Source: Alphaproteobacteria bacterium
Lineage (GTDB): Bacteria > Pseudomonadota > Alphaproteobacteria > Rs-D84
Direction: 5' to 3'
Assembly (NCBI GenBank): GCA_017650505.1
Contig: JAGCET010000032.1
Coordinates: 1-13,077, forward strand
Length of the DNA: 13,077 nt
A model generated the notes under the pieces. That model worked only from the letters and a program-made list of their open reading frames with translations, made no database searches and was not told the origin of the DNA. Position 1 is the stretch's first letter; each line of letters starts with the position of its first letter. A program made the position numbers and the translations under genes. Below, piece after piece: positions 1 through 5,116 of the stretch.

Positions 1-766
1 TTACGGTTGTGCCTTCGGTGATTTGGATGTTTTTTACAAACAATGTCTCATTTCTGTAATAGACTGCACAGATGCCTTTGACGGTTTTGCCTGCAGTAGA
101 AACAACACTAACAGGAGTGTATTCATCCCAAAAACCGCGAATTGTTCTCGTGAAAGTGTTATCGGTATAATAGAACCCAAGTCCAATTCCAACCCCGGTT
201 TGCACTCCGGGATAAAACGGTCCTGAGGTTTTTATTTCTGCTGATAATGTATACCGGGTATTTTCTTCCCCATTAAATGCTACAGGTCCTTGGATTCCCC
301 AACAAGTTATATTAGCGGGTTGTTGAAAAAAATATCCACCATCGGATTGCAATACACCAAGCCGTGCTATTTTTGACTTCGTTACATCAAACAAATTTTT
401 GCTACGATTTACGGCGTTCTTGATTTGCACCAGCAAACATTCATCGTTTGGGTCGTCATTTTTCCATGCAATACAAACGAATTCTGCGGCGATGGCATTT
501 TGAATTGCGGCGTTCGAAACCCCCGCGGTGACCAGTGCATCCGCCTGTGCGGCGTAATCACCATTCGGATTGTAAATCGGTTTCTGGCCAACTCCATCGG
601 TTTCGGACGAATCAAACGTCATCGCACCGGTACCGGTTGTGGTAAGTGTGTCTTGTTTTGCGCCTAACCCCGCATCAACATATTCCCGCGACGTCACCGA
701 TTCTTCATTCAATGCAAACGCCGCACCACTACATACCATACAAATTGCAAATATAATTTTTTTCAT
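1..766 (-). CDS. Exported surface protein with tail-fibre-like architecture (3' end cut by window edge)
   Basis: An open frame of 255 complete codons runs from the ATG at 766 to the window edge without a stop, so the gene continues outside. The start is supported by a strong AGGAG-type ribosome site 5-9 bases upstream. The product begins with a signal peptide (KK, then a hydrophobic core, predicted cleavage after AFA at residue 18). Next comes a short segment with SREYVDAGLGAKQD, a YVD..KQD pattern common in fibre-like surface proteins, then a Gly/Thr-rich linker. A beta-rich region from about residue 115 follows, beginning SKNLFD and reaching NIQITEGTTV near residue 255. This resembles the jelly-roll, carbohydrate-binding-like domains of tail and adhesion proteins, which often end in a similar QxEEG motif. 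Four or five Cys residues could form disulfides. Export is well supported. A role in adhesion or glycan binding is inference, and no family name is claimed. Confidence 0.8.
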   Translation of the reverse strand, partial: MKKIIFAICMVCSGAAFALNEESVTSREYVDAGLGAKQDTLTTTGTGAMTFDSSETDGVGQKPIYNPNGDYAAQADALVTAGVSNAAIQNAIAAEFVCIAWKNDDPNDECLLVQIKNAVNRSKNLFDVTKSKIARLGVLQSDGGYFFQQPANITCWGIQGPVAFNGEENTRYTLSAEIKTSGPFYPGVQTGVGIGLGFYYTDNTFTRTIRGFWDEYTPVSVVSTAGKTVKGICAVYYRNETLFVKNIQITEGTTV

Positions 767-801
767 TTTTTCTCCTTTTTGTTTGTTTGGTTCCAGAGCG
801 C

Positions 802-954
802 CGTCACCCCGCGGAAGCGCGGGGCCCAGACCGAGCGTAGAGAGGTCTTGCTCCGCAGGAGATTTGTCATCGCTTTGCGGTGACAAATTTTAATGTCTGC
901 GACGCAGGTGCTCACTTTCGTTCGCACTGGGTACCGCCCTTAGGCGGTATGACG
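802..954. repeat. Composite palindromic element: two REP-like units in inverted orientation (BIME-like)
   Basis: The element starts with CGTCA (802-806) and ends with TGACG (950-954). Each end is a REP-like unit with the same layout: GTCA, a GC-rich hairpin, then CCCAG starting 22 bases after the GTCA. The left unit has hairpin 807-813/818-824 with a 4-base loop. The right unit, read on the minus strand, has hairpin 932-938/943-949 with a 4-base loop. Between them are further hairpins: AGACC/GGTCT (828-832/844-848), CTCC/GGAG (851-854/858-861), a 12-base stem with one wobble pair and a TTT loop (862-873/877-888), and GTGC/GCAC (908-911/924-927). The GTCA-stem-CCAG layout is like dispersed palindromic repeats of many bacteria. 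It lies just upstream of the gene at 766 and may be transcribed as part of its leader. Confidence 0.7.
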
Positions 955-987
955 ATTATCTGCAATAATTTCTTTTACCTCGTACAT
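940..987 (-). pseudogene. Possible 5' fragment of a gene interrupted by the palindromic element
   Basis: A 15-codon minus-strand frame starts at the ATG at 987 and encodes MYEVKEIIADN followed by RHTA and a stop. An AAGGA ribosome-site-like sequence lies 4-8 bases before the ATG. The first 11 codons lie outside the repeat; the last four and the stop lie inside its terminal hairpin. This is the pattern expected if a palindromic element had inserted into, or been fused to, the start of an older coding sequence. It could also be a chance ORF or a tiny leader peptide for the gene at 766, so confidence is low. Confidence 0.25.
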
Positions 988-1003
988 TTTCCTTTCCACC
1001 TTT

Positions 1004-1034
1004 CACTAACCACTTACACTAGCCACTAACCACT
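1004..1034. repeat. Short direct repeat, two copies of CACTAACCACT
   Basis: CACTAACCACT occurs at 1004-1014 and 1024-1034, separated by 9 bases that themselves contain an ACTAG version of the motif. The 20-base period gives a low-complexity CACTA/TAGTG tract on the upstream side of the minus-strand surface-protein gene. It could be a simple tandem repeat or a paired protein-binding site; the sequence does not say which. Confidence 0.6.
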
Positions 1035-1045
1035 AAAATGAAAAC

Positions 1046-1158
1046 CGCCGTCGAATTTCGACAAGCCGGGGTGTTCAAAAATCACGCTTTCACAGATCCC
1101 CGTGAACTTTATGTATACTTCACGGGCACCCCGACACGCGGGGTATAGAACGACGGTG
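1046..1158. other. Structured element, possible ncRNA or palindromic repeat
   Basis: An outer helix of eight pairs, one of them a wobble (1046-1053 with 1151-1158), encloses an inner helix CGGGGTG/CACCCCG (1067-1073 with 1127-1133). This stacks directly on a perfect 8-base hairpin CCCGTGAA/TTCACGGG (1099-1106 with 1119-1126). A second partner exists for the inner strand: ACCCCG (1128-1133) can instead pair with CGGGGT (1139-1144). A small GTCGAA/TTCGAC palindrome lies at 1050-1062. I do not recognise a named RNA family; SRP RNA, tmRNA and RNase P hallmarks are absent. Read on the minus strand it would precede the surface-protein gene and is followed by a short T-rich stretch. The strand is undecided. 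Confidence 0.45.
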
Positions 1159-1199
1159 CAAAAACAATCGGAAATCATAATGGATTAACGATGCATCGC

Positions 1200-1259
1200 A
1201 CCGAAAAGCGTGGGATTTTGAAGTCCCTGAACTGGGCTCCCGCCCCGTTCGGTTTTTAT
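1200..1259 (+). terminator. Branched terminator-like hairpin followed by a T-run
   Basis: ACCGAA (1200-1205) pairs with TTCGGT (1248-1253), directly followed by TTTTT on the plus strand. Two small hairpins lie inside: GGGA/TCCC (1212-1215/1224-1227) and GGGC/GCCC (1234-1237/1242-1245). The arrangement resembles the 3' end of a small RNA or an attenuator rather than a simple stem. Any transcript ending here would come from 1100-1200, where no gene is seen. Confidence 0.35.
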
Positions 1260-1316
1260 TCTATCAAATTTTGATTTTCTAACGCAAGTATAAAATTTGA
1301 CGCTATTGTTTTTTTC

Positions 1317-1344
1317 TTGCATTTGAAAATATTTGGTATAGAAT
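1317..1344 (+). promoter_or_regulatory. Sigma-70-like promoter of tRNA-Arg
   Basis: TTGCAT (1317-1322) and TAGAAT (1339-1344) are separated by 16 bases. Transcription would begin near 1350, about 5 bases before the mature tRNA 5' end. Confidence 0.55.
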
Positions 1345-1354
1345 ACTGTGCGTT

Positions 1355-1431
1355 GCACCCATAGCTCAACTGGATAAAGCGTCTGACTACGGATCAGAAG
1401 ACTGAGGGTTCGAATCCTTCTGGGTGCGCCA
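1355..1431 (+). tRNA. tRNA-Arg (anticodon ACG), CCA encoded
   Basis: The cloverleaf can be read directly. Acceptor strands GCACCCA (1355-1361) and TGGGTGC (1421-1427) are followed by discriminator G and an encoded CCA (1429-1431). The anticodon stem TCTGA/TCAGA (1382-1386/1394-1398) closes the loop CTACGGA, so the anticodon is ACG at 1389-1391. The T-arm GAGGG-TTCGAAT-CCTTC has one G-U pair. The D-stem has three good pairs and one C-A mismatch. An A at the first anticodon position implies editing to inosine by TadA, giving decoding of CGU, CGC and CGA. It has its own promoter and terminator and so forms a single-gene unit. Confidence 0.97.
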
Positions 1432-1442
1432 GGATAAAAATG

Positions 1443-1476
1443 AAAACACGACCATGGTGTCGTGTTTTTGTTTTTT
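1443..1476 (+). terminator. Intrinsic terminator of tRNA-Arg
   Basis: A perfect 10-base stem (1443-1452 with 1459-1468, core ACACGAC/GTCGTGT) closes a 6-base loop and is followed by a T-rich run to 1476. It begins 12 bases after the tRNA CCA. Confidence 0.85.
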
Positions 1477-1480
1477 ACTG

Positions 1481-1690
1481 TTGGTACAACAGGGATACGA
1501 ACCCGACCAGAGGGTTCGAAACCAAGTAGATTTTGCAAACGAAGTGCAGCGAAGAAATCGTCACGGGTTGCGCGCAACCGGCACATCGTGCCGCGTGAGC
1601 GACACGATAGTTGACGAGAACAAGTGAAACGTAGTTCGAGTCTTACGTGTGGTGAGCAAAGCGAACTATCCTTCTTGGTGTGTGGTGGCG
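1481..1690. repeat. Hairpin-rich intergenic segment with a copy of the tRNA T-arm motif
   Basis: This stretch between the tRNA terminator and the next gene has no convincing ORF. It contains the 11-mer GAGGGTTCGAA (1510-1520), identical to the T-arm of the tRNA at 1404-1414. Palindromes include CGAACCC/GGGTTCG (1498-1504/1512-1518) inside TTGGT/ACCAA (1481-1485/1521-1525), the perfect 14-base palindrome at 1566-1579, GGCAC/GTGCC (1580-1584/1588-1592), the alternative ATCGTG/CACGAT (1585-1590/1603-1608), and GATAGTT/AACTATC (1606-1612/1664-1670) enclosing ACGTA/TACGT (1629-1633/1644-1648). It may be a decayed tRNA cluster, a dispersed repeat, or the scar of an element that integrated at the tRNA. 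I cannot decide between these. Confidence 0.4.
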
Positions 1691-1727
1691 GGATTTATAA
1701 AAATTTCTTTTTCACGGGGCCGTTTTG

Positions 1728-1736
1728 TGATATAAT
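1728..1736 (+). promoter_or_regulatory. Extended -10 promoter element of the coiled-coil protein gene
   Basis: TG-A-TATAAT (1728-1736) is a perfect extended -10. No good -35 is seen, as usual for this class. The predicted start near 1743 leaves a leader of about 20 bases containing the ribosome site. Confidence 0.6.
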
Positions 1737-1762
1737 ATTCCCATGATAAAAGGAGAGTTCTT

Positions 1763-3034
1763 ATGCCAGAACAAACAAAATATATGGATTTTGAACAGTT
1801 TGCCAAAACCTTTGCAGAATTTGCGGTTCAACATGATACAATTCTTGGGAAACATGAATTTGCACGCCGAACAAATCTGATTATTGGGTACCCAAAAGCA
1901 AATACAGAAACAAAAACATTCTTGCAACAGCAAATCGAGTACATGCAACCGGGTGCCGAAAAGCAATGTTTTGAACAATTGTTAAATGCCGCCAATGATA
2001 ACAGTCCAGAGGCAAAAGACCTTCTTAAAATCGCGACGGTTGTATCATCCGTTGAAAGCCCCGAACCGCTACGTTTAAGTGCATTCTTAAGTGCAATTCA
2101 AAAAGGCGGCCTTTCGGATCCAAATTTAAGTTATAAATACTTGGATGTTATAAAGAAAGTGTTGCGGAATACAATAGACTATCAAAATGGAAAGGCTGAC
2201 TATGGCGAACTGTTGATGGAGACACACAGGCAGTTGGCAAGCCATCCTTTGGCGACCGTGGCGGACAAATGCGGCTATGGTTATGCCGCGCCCGCACAGG
2301 AAAAAATGGCATTGTTAACGGATGCCGCAAAAATGGTGGAAGCCGAAATAAAACAACAACAAGATGACCTTGTTCCGGATCCAACCGAGATAAGACGAAT
2401 AGTGGACACGGATGCAGTCAAGGTTATAAATTTGGCGATTGATATTTACAATAGATGCCCCACCGGTTCGCCAGAACAACGTCAAATGCAGGAACGCATA
2501 GACATATACAAACGCGAATTTAATGTCGATAATATATTGAAATTTGGGTCTGGTGATTATATTGGAAAGTTCCGCGATGAACTTATGCAAGAACTTACGG
2601 AAACCAAAGAAGAAAACCATCGATTGACCAAAAAAGTTGAAGATACGAGAAGTGAGCTTGAACTACAAAAACAGATAGCGCAACGACGTGAAGAAAACTT
2701 GGATGCCGAATTAGGACGCCAAGGAAAAACGGTCGAATTGTATAAAGGCATAGCCCAGTTGGCCGAAACGAAAGCCCAGTTAGCCGAAGCAATGGCAAAC
2801 AATATTGAAAATGAAGTCCTGAACATTGGAATGTTGATGGACAATATTGATCAAACTATCAAGAATTCCGGCGGATTACCGATTAAACGACTGCACGAAT
2901 TGCAAGAACAGGTTAATGCGTTGTTGGATAAATTTAATGCGTCACGAAAAACTATTGAAACCAACAAGGAACAATATACCATAAATCTTAATGAGCAAAT
3001 ACGTCAATTCCAAGAACGGGGCGGTCATCTTTAA
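1763..3034 (+). CDS. Hypothetical cytosolic coiled-coil protein, 423 aa
   Basis: The ATG at 1763 follows AGGAG by 7 bases and an extended -10 by 26 bases, so the start is secure. The protein has no signal peptide and no membrane segment. Residues 1-265 look like a mostly helical globular region. About residues 273-345 are strongly heptad-like, with many E, K, Q and L and an internal AQLAE duplication. A second helical stretch covers about 375-420, with a Gly/Pro break between them near 366-370. The length and charge suggest a structural or scaffold coiled coil. It is not an SMC or chemotaxis protein, since no ATPase or methyl-accepting signature is visible. It is monocistronic, with a strong terminator 7 bases after the stop. 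I do not recognise the family. Confidence 0.85.
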   Translation: MPEQTKYMDFEQFAKTFAEFAVQHDTILGKHEFARRTNLIIGYPKANTETKTFLQQQIEYMQPGAEKQCFEQLLNAANDNSPEAKDLLKIATVVSSVESPEPLRLSAFLSAIQKGGLSDPNLSYKYLDVIKKVLRNTIDYQNGKADYGELLMETHRQLASHPLATVADKCGYGYAAPAQEKMALLTDAAKMVEAEIKQQQDDLVPDPTEIRRIVDTDAVKVINLAIDIYNRCPTGSPEQRQMQERIDIYKREFNVDNILKFGSGDYIGKFRDELMQELTETKEENHRLTKKVEDTRSELELQKQIAQRREENLDAELGRQGKTVELYKGIAQLAETKAQLAEAMANNIENEVLNIGMLMDNIDQTIKNSGGLPIKRLHELQEQVNALLDKFNASRKTIETNKEQYTINLNEQIRQFQERGGHL

Positions 3035-3040
3035 ACATAA

Positions 3041-3065
3041 AAAACGCCCGTTTGGGCGTTTTTTT
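3041..3065. terminator. Bidirectional intrinsic terminator
   Basis: AAAACGCCC (3041-3049) pairs with GGGCGTTTT (3054-3062) across a 4-base loop, with T-runs on both strands. It ends the plus-strand coiled-coil gene and the minus-strand lepB-rnc-secG operon, which converge here. Confidence 0.93.
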
Positions 3066-3079
3066 ATGGATTATATACA

Positions 3080-3445
3080 TTATTTCGCATCATCAACCGA
3101 TACCGGTTCTGCCGGCGCACCGATTGGTGTTGATTCCGGTGCGGGGGTTGATTCATTTGCCAATTCGTCCGCCGCCAATTCTTCACGCAATTGACTTTGT
3201 GGATTCGCCATATTGGATTTTGATGAAACCAACGCCAATGCGGCACACAGAACAAAGAATATTATCGCCAACCAAGTTGTTAATTTGGTCAGGAAATTTC
3301 CCGCCGCCGCCCCAGTGAATGCGCCCCCCAACATAGATGCCGCGGCCGACCCGGACATACCACTGCCCTCGGACTTCTGTAATAAAATTATTCCCGTCAT
3401 AAATACCGCAACAATAATCAATAATACCAGTAAAATTGAAAACAT
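3080..3445 (-). CDS. secG: Preprotein translocase subunit SecG
   Basis: This is a 121-residue inner-membrane protein with the SecG layout. A first membrane helix (about residues 3-22) is followed by the cytoplasmic loop GIILLQKSEGSGMSGS with its characteristic LLQ and Gly/Ser-rich stretch. A second helix lies at about 55-75. SecG assists SecYEG during SecA-driven export. The C-terminal tail (74-121) is longer than in minimal SecG proteins and is Pro/Glu-rich, with ESTPAPESTP, which is common in alphaproteobacterial homologues. An AAAGGAT ribosome site precedes the ATG, and rnc ends only 10 bases upstream, so it is the last gene of the lepB-rnc-secG operon. The shared terminator at 3041-3065 ends the transcript. 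Confidence 0.95.
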   Translation of the reverse strand: MFSILLVLLIIVAVFMTGIILLQKSEGSGMSGSAAASMLGGAFTGAAAGNFLTKLTTWLAIIFFVLCAALALVSSKSNMANPQSQLREELAADELANESTPAPESTPIGAPAEPVSVDDAK

Positions 3446-3455
3446 TTTTTATCCT

Positions 3456-4154
3456 TTATTTTTCTTTTGTTTCTTCATCATCTATGATTGCGCTTTCGTC
3501 CAACCGGCCATCGTCGTCCGGACGTTTTGCCATCAGTTTTTTCAACAATTCTTCGGCGGCGGCACTGCCCGCGGCCTTTTTAGATGGGCCCGAACCGGTA
3601 CCCGTTTCACCCATCGCAGTCACGGTCACAGTAAAGACCGGGCAATGTGCTTCACCCGTTTGGGTTTCATATTCGTACTTTGGCAACAATCCGCCGGTAC
3701 GTTGCTGAACCAATTCTTGCAATTCGGTCTTCACGTCTTTTGGGGCCTTCAACTCTGCGGCGGCCAAACTGTGCCATATGCCATAAATAAACTTACGCGC
3801 GGCATCAAAACCACCATCAAAGAATATTGCACCAAGTACCGCCTCCATCGCGTTTGCCAATGTATGACGCATACGACCCGCGGTCATGTGTCCGTGCTTT
3901 AATTCTTTATCCACACCAAGGAACAACGCGACATCCGCCAATGTTTCTGTTGACACCAAAACCGACAGACGGCGCGCCAATTCGCCTTCACGTTCGGTTG
4001 GGAACATTTCGTACAACATCGTTGCAACCGATAATCCCAACACTCGGTCGCCCACAAATTCCAAACGTTCGTTATTGTGATAGCAATTCACACCACGCTG
4101 GGTCAATGCAAGTTTCAATATTGTTTCGTCTTTGAATGTATATGTAAGTCTCAT
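3456..4154 (-). CDS. rnc: Ribonuclease III
   Basis: This 232-residue protein has the standard two-domain layout. The N-terminal endonuclease domain carries the signature NERLEFVGDRVLG (residues 28-40), with metal-binding E32 and D36, and a second motif ANAMEAVLGAIF (100-111) with E104. The usual Asp of this second motif is Asn (N101). The C-terminal double-stranded RNA-binding domain spans about 140-222, with GSGPSKKAAGSAAAEELL. The enzyme cleaves double-stranded RNA in rRNA maturation and mRNA turnover. The ATG lies 1 base after the lepB stop, and its ribosome site (AAGGGG) is inside the end of lepB, so translation is probably coupled. lepB next to rnc is typical of proteobacteria; the usual era gene does not follow here. 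Confidence 0.96.
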   Translation of the reverse strand: MRLTYTFKDETILKLALTQRGVNCYHNNERLEFVGDRVLGLSVATMLYEMFPTEREGELARRLSVLVSTETLADVALFLGVDKELKHGHMTAGRMRHTLANAMEAVLGAIFFDGGFDAARKFIYGIWHSLAAAELKAPKDVKTELQELVQQRTGGLLPKYEYETQTGEAHCPVFTVTVTAMGETGTGSGPSKKAAGSAAAEELLKKLMAKRPDDDGRLDESAIIDDEETKEK

Positions 4155-4155
4155 T

Positions 4156-5034
4156 TTATTTTACCCCTTGACCAAATCTGTTCCATCGCATCTTAGCATT
4201 CCAATTCCAAAATGCAACCATTGGTGATGCATAATTATGCGAATACCATATAAACCACACCCGCCCCAATATATTTTCCATCGGAACAAATCCTACATCG
4301 GCGCGACTGTCGTTGCTGTTATCGCGGTTATCACCCATAAAGAATACGTGATTTTCCGGAACCAAGTATATTTCCGTGTTGTCCAATGGCCCCTTGTCGG
4401 TATATTCCAATATGCTGTGTTCGACACCGTTGGGTAAAACCTCGGTATATTCTGTTGCCGGAAAAACGCCGCACATACCGTCGTATGTTTGGCACAGTTT
4501 ATCATTTTTATATTCAATAGTGTACCCAAAATCCGCAGGTTTGTCGTCAACATAAATCTTGTTCCCGCGAATTGTCATATTGTCACGAAAATATCCCACC
4601 GAACGCAATGAACGGGGTAATACCGCAACGACATACGGACGTGGATCACGACGTTCCAACATTTCACCGTTTATGTACAGACGCCCCTCCTTCATTTGAA
4701 CCGTGTCCCCGGGTAATGCAACCAATCGTTTGACATAATCGACCGATTCATTTTTCGGATTACGGAATACTATGACATCGCCAACCTTTGGTGTGCGGCC
4801 AAATACACGCCCATTCCACAGGTGCCACGAACCAAACGGGAAAGAATACCGCGAATAACCATACGACCATTTTGTTACGAAAATATGGTCCCCAATATGC
4901 AAAGACGGAATCATTGACCCCGACGGTATGTTAAACGGTTCAAGAAACAAACTGCGAAATACTATTGCGATTAAAATACCATAGAACAGTGTATCAAACC
5001 ATTCCCGGGCCTTGTTTTTCGGTTTTTTTTGCAT
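4156..5034 (-). CDS. lepB: Signal peptidase I
   Basis: This membrane Ser/Lys protease removes signal peptides from exported proteins. From the ATG at 5034 the product is 292 residues. It has one N-terminal membrane anchor (about 14-31), then the catalytic box IPSGSMIPSL with nucleophile S40, the box VDYVKRLVALPGD with general base K102, and the C-terminal GDNRDNSNDSR box. A large variable region between the last two boxes is of the Escherichia coli LepB type. A TTG start nine codons upstream is possible but less likely: the ATG has a GGAAG ribosome site 5-9 bases before it, and the extra residues are not typical. It is the first gene of the operon with rnc and secG. Confidence 0.96.
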   Translation of the reverse strand: MQKKPKNKAREWFDTLFYGILIAIVFRSLFLEPFNIPSGSMIPSLHIGDHIFVTKWSYGYSRYSFPFGSWHLWNGRVFGRTPKVGDVIVFRNPKNESVDYVKRLVALPGDTVQMKEGRLYINGEMLERRDPRPYVVAVLPRSLRSVGYFRDNMTIRGNKIYVDDKPADFGYTIEYKNDKLCQTYDGMCGVFPATEYTEVLPNGVEHSILEYTDKGPLDNTEIYLVPENHVFFMGDNRDNSNDSRADVGFVPMENILGRVWFIWYSHNYASPMVAFWNWNAKMRWNRFGQGVK

Positions 5035-5069
5035 AAAACTTCCTTTCTTTTTGTAAACCAATTTTTCGC

Positions 5070-5098
5070 ATTTTAGAACTTGAAATCAAATATGGCAA
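5070..5098 (-). promoter_or_regulatory. lepB operon promoter
   Basis: On the minus strand TTGCCA (-35, 5093-5098) and TAAAAT (-10, 5070-5075) are separated by 17 bases, matching the sigma-70 consensus at 10 of 12 positions. The start would be near 5063, about 28 bases before the lepB ATG. It overlaps the comM promoter on the other strand. Confidence 0.7.
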
Positions 5099-5107
5099 GT
5101 CTATAAT
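5080..5107 (+). promoter_or_regulatory. comM promoter, apparently leaderless
   Basis: TTGAAA (-35, 5080-5085), a 16-base spacer and a perfect TATAAT (-10, 5102-5107). The expected start at 5113-5114 leaves about 3 bases before the ATG at 5117, and no Shine-Dalgarno is present. It shares bases with the divergent lepB promoter. Confidence 0.75.
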
Positions 5108-5116
5108 GTAAAAATC

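Noticed and set aside
1..3. TTA at the very start as a minus-strand stop codon
   Set aside because: It is out of frame with the gene starting at 766: complete codons end at base 2 and base 1 begins the next codon.
1212..1246. RNase P RNA-like AAGTCC and GGGCTCC words
   Set aside because: The words are separated and no other hallmark of RNase P RNA (length, 3' P4 strand) is present nearby; coincidence.
1185..1586. Minus-strand ORF of 133 codons covering the tRNA
   Set aside because: It contains the RRIRTLSLLIRSQTLYPVEL-type translation that arises antisense to tRNA-Arg genes; a known source of spurious proteins.
3213..3902. Plus-strand ORF of 229 codons
   Set aside because: Antisense to secG and rnc, both of which are clearly recognisable genes.
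5035..5061. TTG start of lepB at 5061
   Set aside because: The ATG at 5034 has a good ribosome site and gives a normal N-terminus; the extra nine codons fall in the leader.
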